Below, one piece after another: positions 15,699 through 28,102 of a stretch of DNA of 64,000 nucleotides; the first letter of the stretch is position 1; the number at the start of each line of letters is the position of its first letter. Location of the stretch: contig JALIGW010000016.1 of the NCBI GenBank assembly GCA_023053685.1, positions 6,478,501-6,542,500 on the forward strand. The letters are read 5' to 3'. Position numbers and translations under genes: made by a program. A model generated the notes under the pieces. The model worked only from the letters and a program-made list of their open reading frames with translations, ran no database searches and was not told the DNA's origin. The DNA is from Diadophis punctatus similis (taxonomy: Eukaryota > Chordata > Lepidosauria > Squamata > Dipsadidae).

Positions 15699-16410
15699 CA
15701 GGGGTGGCCAAACCGTGGCGCATGCGCCAAACGTGGCGCATTGGATGATTACAAGTGGCGCATTGCATCCTTGCGCCTACTTATTTTTTTTAAAATAGGT
15801 GTCATAACTGAATCCATCTTAATATTTTCAACACCAAAGTGATCTCAGTTCAATTTGTACAGCCTTCGGTAATGTTCAACTTCTCGGTGTCTGAAACTTA
15901 GGAATGGAACTTGTGAGATGTTACTTTAGGCGGGTTTACAAACGTACGAATATTTTTTATCGGTGTTGCCATTGCGCGTTCCTGCTCAAACGATCGCAAA
16001 CACCGCAAGCACTAGCAACACATCATGTGTTTGAAGTCGCGTGCGAATGAGCGGCAAGCGTTCAATATGGTCAGTCAGTTCTGAGTGAGCCATCGTGGCA
16101 TGGTGTTTGAAGCAGTGTTTTATTGAGTGCACTAGCATGGTTTTTGTATTGAGAGTGATTGAAAGACAGATTCAAGATTAAATATATATTACGTTTATCA
16201 AATTTTGAAATGGCGCAAATTAATTAATTGAATTGCGTGATTGAGTTATTCCTTTTCCTTCCTTAAGCAAAGCAGATCCTACCCCATCCCTATTTTACAA
16301 CCCCCAAACGTGAAAGTAAGAAGGTAAAAAACATGCTTGAATTGTATGGCGCATCTGAACTCGTCTGTGAAAACATTGGTGCATGGTATGCTTAAGGTTG
16401 GCCACCACTG
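15699..16410. mobile_element. hAT element, CAGGGGTGGCCAAACC family (712 bp)
   Basis: The ends are CAGGGGTGGCCAAACC and GGTTGGCCACCACTG. The exact 8-bp target duplication CTGTAGAG is at 15691-15698 and 16411-16418. Tandem GTGGCGCATT-type units follow the left end. The interior is non-repetitive and may be a remnant of a longer autonomous element, but no transposase frame is recognisable. Confidence 0.9.
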
Positions 16411-16426
16411 CTGTAGAGTATGCTTT

Positions 16427-16636
16427 CAGGATCCAATCTGGGTTGGTCATCGGGACCAGAGGTTTTGTCTTCCAAACTTTCAGGCTGGTGCTGGAGCCCA
16501 TCTTCAAGGAATTTCTCTCTAGCCTTTCTAACTTCTCTCTAGAGAGAAGTTCCCTGAGGATGGGGTCCAGCACAAGTCCGAAAGCTCAGAAGACAAAATC
16601 TCTGGTCCAGGTGACCGACACAGATTGAATCCTGCA
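16427..16636. repeat. Foldback repeat with about 85-bp imperfect arms
   Basis: The left arm (about 16427-16512) contains GGGACCAGAGGTTTTGTCTT and GGTGCTGGAGCCCATC. The right arm (about 16550-16636) is its reverse complement with scattered mismatches: GATGGGGTCCAGCAC and AGACAAAATCTCTGGTCC. The central spacer is CT-rich with its own TCTCTCTAGAGAGA palindrome. It starts next to the hAT element's target duplication. Confidence 0.8.
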
Positions 16637-17267
16637 ACATTATCCTGGGACACATATATTCGCCTTCATGAGTATTCTTTCAGTCTTGAGAAAAATGGAC
16701 GTCACAATGTACCAAGGCTGCAGTGTACGGCAGAGAGGTAAGACAATGAGATCCAATTTTATAATTGCTTCTTGGGTGGCTTGTGAGGCCAGCTCACAAA
16801 TCATCCATAATACAGTAAAATTTCCTTCTTGTGTTCTGCATTCTGCTTAATCGTGGTGCCTAAGTTTTGAGGGGTGTTCAATGATTATTTGAAAACATCA
16901 TTTTTCATTTAATTCTCATACACCCTCAACAACAAAGTATTTTTATCCAGGGGGGGAAAAACCTTAGTTGAACTTTCCATTATTTAAAAGAGAAGAAGTT
17001 ACTCTTCAGTTACTTGATGGCTAGATTCACAGATCACATCAAGCCGTAATATATGATTTACAAGCCACAATGGCTGGATTTACATGATACTAAGCCAAAT
17101 CAAAACAAACCACATTACAGCCTTAAGCACTGTGCAGATTCAACCACTATAAGAACTAGACAAATTCTATCTTACCATCTTTTGGAGGCAAGCAATGAGA
17201 TGAAATAGACTATTTAAGAAAATAAATATGAATACTAAGGATATAGTATTTATTTGTGACTGCTCTC

Positions 17268-17725
17268 TATAGTAGGGCACTGCACACCAGAACAACTAGA
17301 CACAAGGACAATGCCTTCACTCTGCTTAACAACTAATTCCTACAACACTGTCAAATAATTTACTAAGACTGTATTACTATTATTCTTTTCTTCCTTACTA
17401 GTATCTATCTCTTCCCACTTATTACTATAACCATGTTGCTTGTATCTTTCAATTTATATTGTTTTCGTTTCCTAGTACGATTTGATAGCTTATTAGTAAC
17501 CTTGACTATCACTAACTGTTGTATCTTTTTATTCTTGATAAATGTATTTTATTCTCCTTATGTACACTGAGAGCATATACACCAAAGACAAATTCCTTGT
17601 GTATCCAATCACATTTGGCCAATAAAGAATTCTATTATTCTATTCTATTCTATTCTATTCTATTCTATTCTATTCTATTCTATTCTATTCTATTCTATTC
17701 TATTCTATTCTATTCTATTCTATTA
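17268..17725 (+). repeat. CR1/L3-type LINE 3' end with (ATTCT)n tail
   Basis: This is the same 3'-end sequence as the copy at 30967-34031: GCACTGCACACCA, ACTAGACACAAGGACA, TATGTACACTGAGAGCATAT and TTGGCCAATAAAGAATTCTA. It ends in a pure (TTCTA)n run of about 95 bp at 17630-17725. In snakes, CR1/L3 tails of this kind are known to seed AATAG microsatellites. Confidence 0.85.
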
Positions 17726-19914
<2,189 letters not shown>

Positions 19915-20222
19915 ACTAGATTTATTTTATTTATTTATTTATTTATTAAAATTTCTATGCCGCCCAACTCCCGGGGGACTCTGGGCGGCTAACAACAGGT
20001 ATAGAAACATATAATCAATAAAAGCAATTTAAAAATATGTTAAAATACTATCAATATTTTAAAAAGAACTTTTCACTCATACCCTGCCTGCCGGAAGAGC
20101 CAAGTTTTTATTGCTTTCCGGAAGGCCAGTAGGGTGGGGATGGTCCTGACCTCCGGGGGAAGCTGGTTCCACAGGGAGGGAGCTCCCACAGAGAAGGCCC
20201 TCCCCCTCGGCCCCGCCAGATT
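19915..20222 (-). repeat. L2-type LINE 3' fragment
   Basis: The minus strand encodes AGPRGRAFSVGAPSLWNQLP and LAFRKAIKTWLFRQAGYE, near-identical to the L2 C-terminus at 5984-6307. A 3'UTR with a GCCGCCC/GGGCGGC hairpin and a (TTTA)n tail follows. The copy is truncated soon after the GRAFSVG motif. Confidence 0.85.
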
Positions 20223-20384
20223 GGCAGGTGAATCTTTTATTAATACTGGGAAAGGAATTCTCACTAGAACTGAAGTAGCAGACTTGTTTAGGAGGTCTGG
20301 GATATTTTAGGGTACATGTAATTCTGTCCTCAATAGGCAACTTGAAGATGTGCAGATAGATCAGACAAGAAGGATTATTTAGAG

Positions 20385-20522
20385 TAGTGTTTCTAAACCT
20401 TGGCAACTTGAAATCCATGTGTGGACTCCAACTCCCAGAATCCTCTAGCTAGCCATGCTGGTTGGGGAATTCTGGGACTTGAAGTCTGCACATCTTCAAG
20501 TTGCCAAGTTTGAGAAACACTG
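20385..20522. mobile_element. hAT MITE, AGTGTTTCTCAACC family
   Basis: Near-palindromic: TAGTGTTTCTAAACCTTGG at the left and CCAAGTTTGAGAAACACTG at the right, with the characteristic CCAACTCCCAGAATCC / GGGGAATTCTGGGACTTG core. The 8-bp target duplication is ATTTAGAG / ATTTGGAG (one mismatch). Related partial copies are at 27225-27342, 46316-46395 and 59316-59418. Confidence 0.85.
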
Positions 20523-20858
20523 ATTTGGAGTGGAGCAGCTACCAGTCTCATTCAGCAGGATCTGCTGCTGATCTTACTCTATCAAATGATAAGGTTGGCC
20601 CAGCGAGCTGATAGCAGAGGATTAATGGGAAATTTTCCTCTGTGGAAAAATGAAGTTAAAATTTCTTGGCAAAAAGGCAGATACTTTTTGAGCTCCTTCT
20701 CTTCTCGGTGCTTCCCTTTCTCAGAAGAAAGGAAGGAGTAAACTGATTTAGAGAGGGGACTTCCAGCCCAACTGAAGATAAAGTATACAAGCTAGCCAAC
20801 CACATTTTAGCCGAAATGTGTTGTTTAAATGCTATTCATGTGGTTAATTTATGATTTA

Positions 20859-21746
20859 CTAGCTGATACCCGTACTATGTGATGGGGCTTGATAAATTGA
20901 CACTTAAAGCTTTAAAATTAATGAGTAGTTAAAAAAGAGACTGTATTATTTCGTTAGAGATGGTAAGCTAAGTTTCTGTTACAGATTAAGACATTATTTG
21001 CATAGTATAAACTTTCAATTCGTCCCTCAGATAAATTGCTCAGGACCTCCCTGTAAACAACATTCCTGGTTTTGCTCTCTGGCTGGAGGATGACCAGGCT
21101 GTCAGGTGAACTGAATCTGGAGCATGCCACATAGAACTGGCCATGGGAGAAATAGGCAGCTTCCCTTATTTGTGTTTTCCTAATCCCATCTGTAAATCTT
21201 TTCCTGTGTTTTTTGCCTCTTTTCCATTTAACTGGTGTTACAATAGAAGGAACAGATTCGTCTGAACTGAGGAGGAAAATAAGGAGAAAAAAAATCTGTT
21301 TCTGCCTACCAATATCCATTGGTATTCATCTGGCTAGCGTCCTATTAGTGTGTGAGAGAGTTGAGGGGTGTTTGGAAACTCAAACAGTATTTGCTGTGTG
21401 AGCAAGGAGACAGGAAGGAGTCTGTGCATGGCTTAGCTCAACTGTTCTGTAGTAAAGCTGCTTGCTGCTGTGAAAGCAAAAGCGAAACTGAAACTCCTGC
21501 TTGTGTTTTGCATTTGGATCAGATTTCTTTTCAGGTGGGGAGGGGAGGTAAAACTCCTTAGCATCAGAGCTTGTTAATAATAATATAAAAATACTCATGC
21601 TCCGATGGTCATTTTGAAAAATCCTTTCTTAGTGAGCACCTAGAAGGCAAGAGGAACATACGTGGCAAATTTCAAGTTTGTAGGCTTTACGGTTCTGGAG
21701 ATTTCGTGATTAATGCGTGAGTGGTTTTCACTTTTATATATATAGA
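20859..21746 (-). mobile_element. Helitron derivative with helicase C-terminus
   Basis: On the minus strand it starts TCTATATATATAAAAGTG after a host A and ends GGGTATCAGCTAG before a host T. These are Helitron hallmarks (5'-TC, 3'-CTAG, insertion between A and T, no target duplication). The minus-strand frame 20954-21319 contains FSHGQFYVACSRFSSPDSL and NVVYREVLSNL. This is the last helicase motif of the RepHel protein. The Rep and most of the helicase are missing, so the copy is non-autonomous. The TACGGG segment near the 3' end is probably a decayed terminal hairpin. Confidence 0.85.
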
Positions 21747-21957
21747 TTTGGTGGGCCGTGTGAATCCCTAAAATTGAAATTATCTCCCTAAACTACGGTT
21801 AACTGGGCAAGATGTGATTTTGAACAGTTATTCAAACCTGACACCCTGAAGATCAACAATTTAAGAGAGGCCATGTCCCCACTTGCAGTTAATGATGGCA
21901 CAAATTTGCCTGACACCAACTTTTTCTTTGCTAAGTCCCCATCATATTACTTTTAAC

Positions 21958-22238
21958 CAGGGGTGGGTTCTAACTTACCTCGCTGCTGGTTTGCTTCCTC
22001 CTGCGCAGCGTGGGTGCACGTGCATTGCTCAGTGCTGAAATCATGGCTTCTGCGCATGCGCAGAAGCAAAAAACAGCTGTGCATGCGCAGAAGCGAAAAA
22101 CAAGATGGTGACGCCTATGGCGACATCAAGAGAGCTGGTTTGTGGGCGTGGCCAGCCAGCCATCGCTCCCAGTTCAGCGAGCGGGGGGGGGGGAGTTCCC
22201 GCTACCGGTTCTAAAGAACCGGTCCGAACCCACCTCTG
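21958..22238. mobile_element. hAT MITE, CAGGGGTGGGTTCT family (copy 2)
   Basis: The left end is CCAGGGGTGGGTTCT, where the first C is shared or duplicated, and the right end is GAACCCACCTCTG. The 8-bp target duplication is CTTTTAAC (21950-21957 and 22239-22246). The interior contains two TGCGCATGCGCA-type palindromes at 22051-22062 and near 22077-22090, ACAAGATGGTGACGCC, and a G10 run near 22183. Confidence 0.9.
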
Positions 22239-22246
22239 CTTTTAAC

Positions 22247-23400
22247 TCATCCCAGTCCTTGAGTAAAACAAGCTTAGCTGCAATTATTCCTTTTTCATTC
22301 CAATGCTATTCAATAAATGTTAAGTGTTGTGGCTTATCATCTTGGAAGAAAATCAAGGATCAAACTTCCTGTGACTCAAGGAGAGGGACCAAACAATTCC
22401 ATACAGCAGAGGGAAACCCCTCCGGGTGATTTTAATTGTCACAGTACTTCAGAATTGGCATTCACATCAATGAAGACAATGCCATTAGACCACAGCTCTC
22501 TGCATGTACAAAAGGTATACCTGCTGCACAACAGAGGCTTATTTTGGTTATTGGGGAAAAAATCCCTACTTCCTAGATTTATTCAGTATATTGAACCATG
22601 CATTAACACAAAAAAGCCATTAAAAAAAACCTAAGTTTAATGTTTAAGAACAGCAGCTGTTTATTTGGCCTAATTAAGCATCTCGCTCAGCCTTACAATC
22701 ACCTGCAAGAGCTTTTGAAATAGCGCATGCGCTGCAAGAGAACGTGTCTTTTGTTTTGATTTTTTTTAGAAAGAGCTAAAAAAAAATAGAGGTAACCTTT
22801 TGTTCTCCACAAACTTATTTCCAAGTCCCTTTTAATGACCTCCCCAGAAACAACCTCCCTCTAGTCTAGATAGAATAATACTATTATGTAAGTGGTAATG
22901 GAGCCCATCGACCTAGATGTTTCTGCTCCAAAATAATAATTACATCATGCAATGATACCTTTAATATTATTAAATAACATCTATTTACTCCAGGTCCTTG
23001 GGATAGACTCGATAAGGTAGAAAAAATGCCAAAGATAGTCAAAACAACCAACCACAACAATAACAAACACATGCTCTTTTACTTATTCCACTACTATTGG
23101 TCAGACTTGCTCCATTTTTTCACCAGCGGGAGAAAATCTCCCTGTAAGATCGCCCGCTGCTAGTGTTTGAGCTGGGCATTTTAATTCTTGTTTTTAATCA
23201 GGTTCCAGCAAAAGTCTGTTTAAACGATTTCTTCAAAACCTCTTTCTCATGCAAACCCCTCACTCAATTTGTACCCAAAGCATTCAATGCATCTTGCAAA
23301 ACAGCCCCGCTGACCATTAAAATATTGAAAAGGCGAGTTTTTTAAAACCATTCTCACCAGCAACGAAGACCTATGCCAGAAAGGAAGAACCTGCCTTTAT
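22247..23400. other. Sequence upstream of MICU2, nothing recognised
   Basis: No gene and no clear transposon is seen. GC content rises only after about 23400, where the MICU2 promoter region begins. Confidence 0.4.
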
Positions 23401-23565
23401 TGTGTGCCTCCGTTGTGACCGTTTTTCCGACAACAACTCTACAAAGCCCTTGGTGGAATAAGAAAACGGAATATCCAAAGCGAACCCGGAAGCTGAGAAC
23501 CGTGGGTGGCTCTACCTACTCAACGTTTACGGATTGATGTCAACGATCTTTCTACTTCCGAGAAA
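23401..23565 (+). promoter_or_regulatory. MICU2: MICU2 core promoter / 5'UTR
   Basis: This is the TATA-less, CpG-containing sequence just before the MICU2 start. An ETS-type core, CCCGGAAGC, is at 23485-23493 and a second, inverted one, TACTTCCG, is at 23553-23560. The start codon itself sits in AAAATGGCGGCGG, a close match to the YY1 motif that often marks housekeeping promoters. An upstream out-of-frame ATG is at 23537-23539. The transcription start is not determined. Confidence 0.6.
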
Positions 23566-23778
23566 ATGGCGGCGGCGTGGGGAGCCGCTTGGGCCGCTCT
23601 GGTCCGCAATTGCGGGAGGCGCGGGGCGATCATGCTTGGCAGCTTCCGGGGGCGCAAAGGCTGGACGGGCCCGTGGCTCGCAACCGCCTCCCTGCTCGGA
23701 GGAGGCGCCTTGGTGGCCTCCTGCAGAGGATGGAGCGGGCGGGAGGGGACCGGCGGCTTCTTCCTGATCCTGGCGCAG
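23566..23778 (+). CDS. MICU2: MICU2 coding exon 1 (mitochondrial targeting region)
   Basis: This exon encodes residues 1-71 of MICU2, the EF-hand protein of the mitochondrial intermembrane space that pairs with MICU1 and gates the calcium uniporter MCU. It begins MAAAWGAAWAALVRNCGRRG. The first ~50 residues are rich in Arg/Lys and Ala with no acidic residue, as expected for a mitochondrial presequence, followed by a hydrophobic stretch (residues 37-52, GPWLATASLLGGGALV). It ends FFLILAQ at a phase-0 junction with donor GTGAGT. The end aligns with the SAQ ending of human exon 1 as I recall it. The ATG has a strong context (A at -3, G at +4). Sequence identity of exon 1 is low between species, so the assignment rests on position, phase, targeting features and the clear exons 2-4. 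Confidence 0.88.
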
Positions 23779-23896
23779 GTGAGTGGGGGAAGCTGCTATT
23801 AAATGGCATTATTATTAGTGTTTGCGGGAAGAATGATTGCGGGGGAGGGGAAGGATTTCCTGCTGGAGAGCCCTTATTCAAATTCTCTCTTGGCAA

Positions 23897-23986
23897 TGCA
23901 ACCATGTTGGTCACGGATGATGGGAGCTGTAGTTCTCCAAATGTGAAGGACTACAGCTCCCATCATCCGTGACCAACATGGTTGCA
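23897..23986. repeat. Perfect 37-bp inverted repeat
   Basis: The left arm 23897-23933 and right arm 23950-23986 are exact reverse complements with a 16-nt spacer. Each arm holds ACTACAGCTCCCATCATCCG, resembling the ZNF143/THAP11 motif. It sits about 120 bp inside MICU2 intron 1. Confidence 0.95.
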
Positions 23987-24059
23987 GTAGTGGCGGGGTG
24001 CGGATGCTGGGAGTTGGAGTGTAGCACATATGGAGCGGGGGGGGGGCTAGGTTGGAAAA

Positions 24060-24440
24060 TCACAAATAGAATAACAGTTGGAAGGGACCTTGGAGGTCTT
24101 CTAGTCCAACCCCCTGCTTAGGCAGGAAACCCTATACCATTTCAGACAAATGGTTGTCCAACCTCTTCTTAAAAACCTCCATTGTTGGAGCACCCACAAC
24201 TTCTGGAGGCAAGTTGTTCCACTGATTAATTGGAACTGTCAGAAAATTTCTCCTTAGTTCTAGGTTGCTTCTCTGCTTGATTAGTTTCCAATTTCCATCC
24301 ATTGTTTCTTGTCCTTCCCTCCGATGCTGGTGCTGAAGTCTTTTTCGACTCTTGGAGATCACATGGATCTTCTTTAATGATAATGTGTCCTTAAATGGTC
24401 CTTCTAATGGTATTCCCATCACTGCTGTAATTGAGTCCAT
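24060..24440 (-). repeat. CR1 LINE 3' end
   Basis: The minus strand encodes ELRRNFLTVPINQWNNLPPE and VVGAPTMEVFKKRLDNHLSE, the CR1 ORF2 C-terminus. Its 3'UTR reads GGTTGGACTAGAAGACCTCC and it ends in a short ATTCTATTTGTG-like tail. A second copy on the plus strand is at 61595-62081. Confidence 0.85.
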
Positions 24441-25145
24441 TCATTTGGCTACTCTCTTTCCTTCCACTTTCCCAGCATTAGAGCCTTTCCCAGAGAGCTG
24501 GGTCTTCCCATAATGTTCCATAAAGTAGGAAAAGTTGAGCCTGATCATCTGTGCCTTAAGTGAGAATTCTGGGTTGATTTGTTCAATAATTATTGGTTTG
24601 TTTTCTTAGCTGTCCATAATATACTCTTCTCCAATACAGAAGCATCACTACTTTTCCTAGCTTGCTTCTCTGAAGTCCAACTTTTCTTTCCATAGAGTGT
24701 CACAGGAAAATACCATGAATATCTTTTCCAAAGTCCTCCAAGTGCATATTTCTTCACTACTTGTTCTTTTATTGTTGATTCTAAAAGGCAGAAGGTATCC
24801 ACACCTTTGATATCTTCATTTTCAATTATAACCTGGTTATTGTGTCTGTTGGTTTTAGTTTGATATGTATATTTAGTTATAGTTCTATGTTTTTATGGCA
24901 TTCCTTGAATTTTATTGCTAGAGTTTGCAGATCCTTTCCATTTTTCAGCTACCAAGGTAGTGTCATCAGCATGGCACAGACTATTGTTGTTTCTTCTTCC
25001 AGTTTTAAAACCATGTTCATCTCCTTCCTAACCGGCTTCCCTTAATATACATTCAGCATACAGAGCGAATAAATAAGGGGAGCATATACATTCTTGCTAC
25101 ACTCTTTTGTGAACTTGGAGCCAGTCTCTTTCACCATCTTCTATC
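24441..25145 (-). repeat. Bov-B (RTE) LINE relic
   Basis: This is the antisense of the middle to C-terminal Bov-B ORF2, seen as CTTTCCCAGCATTAGAGCC, CAGAGAGCTGGGTCTTCCC and the decayed minus-strand peptide LYGKKSWTSEKQARKSSDAS. Frameshifts and stops are frequent. It abuts the CR1 end at 24440. Confidence 0.7.
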
Positions 25146-25316
25146 TGTGCTGTGGCTTCCTGACTTGTATGTAAATTTTTCATGAAAACAATGGAATGTT
25201 CTCAGATTCCCATTTATTTAAAGCTGCTTGTGCCTTAATTTCAGGAAAATTTTTGTCTCTTTGCTATTATATGTCTTCATGTGGTTTGAAGACCTTTTCC
25301 TTGGATCCTGTATGGC

Positions 25317-25435
25317 AGCGGTCCCTAACCTTTCAGGCTCTGGACCGATGGCAGGAAGAGGGGGATGGTTTCGTGTGCGCAATCTAATCCCGCATGTGCG
25401 CAAATGGAGTTTTGTGCATTCGCCTGCTCTTTGAC
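25317..25435. mobile_element. hAT end fragment
   Basis: The left end CAGCGGTCCCTAACCTTTC resembles hAT termini. The matching right end is not visible, so the copy is partial or decayed. Confidence 0.5.
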
Positions 25436-25786
25436 AACCATACAGGTTTCCTATTGTTATCTTCCAGGATATTTTTAGCTCCCAATCTTGTCTCCAATCC
25501 TAGGGTTTCCCAGTGGTCACCTATCTAGGTATTAACATATTAGCAGGTCCCACTAAATTTTAAAAGCCCCACTTTGTCAACTTTTCTGATATATAAAAAG
25601 GTTACAGTGGGACCTGCTGATATGTTTTCCAAGAGACAGAAGGTTTGCTACACAGAATGTGATCATTTAAATCAGAATCTGTTGAAGGAGGAACAATGGT
25701 ACATTATAAAAATTAGGCCTGAATAAAAATGAAAAACTAATTCTAATAGACTCCACACAGAATGATTGTATGTCTGGACAATATAC

Positions 25787-26165
25787 GGTAAGTAGTCCTC
25801 AAGTTATGACCATTTATTCAGGATCATTCAAAGTAATGACAGCCTTGAACTTAAAGTTATACTATAACTATATTATAGTATGCTTACGACCAGTTCTCAA
25901 AGTTCTAGCTGTAGCATACACACACATACCACACAAACACATACACACAGCACTCCCCAGCTGCTTGCAGTCTCTGCTGACCCACATGTTCTCCATATAT
26001 CCTGCCTGTGGTACCCTATGGCACCCTATGGCACCATCCATTCTCATTCTTTGTAGCACCTGCCAGTGGCATGCCCATGGTCCTTGTTTCGGCCCTCCAT
26101 TTTTTCCTGCTTAACCCACATATCCCTGCAATTATGACATTAATCAGGTCTTCCAGGGTTACCTA
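25787..26165. repeat. Decayed AGTCCTCGACTTAC-family repeat
   Basis: The left end GTAAGTAGTCCTCAAGTTATG matches the family at 30088-30470. The middle is replaced by a degenerate CACA-rich and GGCACC-rich segment (25918-26090). Limits are approximate. Confidence 0.45.
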
Positions 26166-26207
26166 TGCTAACTGATGTGATCACATGACATCATGCTTTA
26201 TGGACAA

Positions 26208-26427
26208 TAGCAATAGCAATAGCAATAGCACTTAGACTTATATACTGCTTCACAGTGCTTTACAGCCCTCTCTAAGCGGTTTACAGAGTTCAGCATATTG
26301 CCCCCAACAATCTGGGTCCTCATTTTACCGACCTCAGAAGGATGGAAGGCTGAGTCAACCTTGAGCCGGTGAGATTTGAACTGCTGAACTGCAGTGCTGC
26401 ACTTTAACCACTGTGCCACCTCAGCTC
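26208..26427 (-). repeat. tRNA-derived squamate SINE (second copy)
   Basis: The same family as 4291-4527, slightly shortened: minus-strand head GAGCTGAGGTGGCACAGTGG, the body CAGATTGTTGGGGGCAAT and the (CTATTG)n tail at 26208-26230. Confidence 0.85.
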
Positions 26428-27965
26428 TGATATGTCCACTTTATGGACATCCAATAGATGTTCCCAATCCCAATCCCAACTGCTAGCATAACTCAAGGGC
26501 CACCTATATATAGACCATTCCTTCTTCTTTTACTTTGAATTTCTTGCACAAATTTTTAAAAAGAATGATTAATTTGTATTTATTATGTTTAGTGACTGCT
26601 CAGAAAAGATTCACCCCGACTGTTGTTCTGTTAAAACTTTGGTGGTCTAAGCAAAGTATTTGTAAGCAAAATATTCATTAAGTTTAATTTTAGTACAGGT
26701 ACATTACAAAAGAATATTACAGAAAAATTTTCCCTTGATTAGATTTTGTACTATACTGTAATGAAATTACTATAAAAGTAAACATTTTGTCAATTGCGAT
26801 ATTTGATTTACATCATGTTAAAGCAGTTTTATTGCATTGGTGGCTTGTAAAATTAATTGAATTGATTGCTGAAATGTGCTTATGCAGGAATAATTTATAA
26901 GTAAAATGTTTCTAGTAAGGGTGATGTATAATGTTTTGGAAACATGATATTTTTTATTTCAAAAAATAATTTTGCTTCCTTGGATTAAAAAGATGAAACT
27001 TTTAAAGTTACTTTTAAGGCTTCCTTAATATTTCTTTGAAAACATAAAATAGAAAACTTTCTCTTACCAACTAAGAGTGACCCTGGATCTCACTAAAGCA
27101 TATTAAAACACACTCTAATAATAGAGTCTGGTTGCAAAGGAAATAAAGATAGAATGATGGGAAGCTGCTGCTATAGATCCTGAAGTCCATAAAAAGCTGC
27201 TCTTTCTCGTTCATACTTCGAGAACAGGGTTTCTCATCCTTGGTCACTTTAAGTTGGGTTGTCTTCAACTTCCAGAGCTGGCTGGGGAATTCTGAGATTG
27301 AAGTCCAGCCATCTTAACAGTGGCCAAAGCTCAGAAATACTGCTCCAGATTGTTTAAGGAATTGATTTTTCTAAAGTTCCTGAAAGGATATAGTATTTGA
27401 GATAACTTATATTGGATATATTGAACACTTTAAGTACACAAATGTTTCCATGTCACCGTAATCATATCAAACTTATTAAAGTGTACACTTATGCCCTGAA
27501 TCATTCAATTATGAACATTTCACTCACTTTCCTTTCCTTTACTGTCCTTTAGATCTTTCCCTTTTTTAGAGTTTTGGGTCTCCTGGGATGCTCAAAATAA
27601 ATGTTATTCTTCTTTGTGGATACTGTGCAGCAAGAAGTACAGTCATTTTCCAGTATTGCTAAATACCAAACATAGTGACACTTTATCTTTAGCACTGTAT
27701 TTCCAATATCGGAGTCACAGTAATGTACTGCAAAAAAATTTGAGATGGGACACTTCTATGAAACATCTGTTGTTGGCTTTGACTTAATGTTTATTTTCAG
27801 ACGGCCTGCAATCCTCTGAATTAACATGCCACTCCATAGTGTACTTCTCTCATTAACCAAACTCAGTTTTGAATGCTTTGTCTTTGTGGTGTAATTGTTC
27901 GAACCTAAGTATTGAGCTCAACCTGTTCTTCACTACTGTTGATTTATTTTTGCTTTTAACAGTCT
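26428..27965. other. Intron 1 sequence with one hAT fragment
   Basis: This is AT-rich intron. At 27225-27342 there is an imperfect copy of the AGTGTTTCTCAACC-family MITE (CAGGGTTTCTCATCCTTGG and AGCTCAGAAATACTG) without a clear target duplication. Nothing else is recognised. Confidence 0.5.
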
Positions 27966-27973
27966 TTCTATAA

Positions 27974-28102
27974 CGGATGTCAAACTCGCGCCGTCACATC
28001 ATCACGTGATGTATCATGACTTTACCCCCTTTGCTAAAATGGGGGTGAGGGTGGCCAGCATGTGACGCATCCAACCCGTGGGCCACGAGTTTGACACCCC
28101 TG
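27974..28102. mobile_element. hAT MITE, GTGTCAAACTCG family (short copy)
   Basis: The ends are CGGATGTCAAACTCG and CGAGTTTGACACCCCTG, with an imperfect 8-bp target duplication (TTCTATAA / CTCTGTAA). It is related at its ends to the element at 60854-61068. Confidence 0.75.

Noticed and set aside
23506..23565. In-frame N-terminal extension of MICU2
   Set aside because: It begins at GTG, not ATG. The ATG at 23566 has a strong context and fits the expected length of exon 1.
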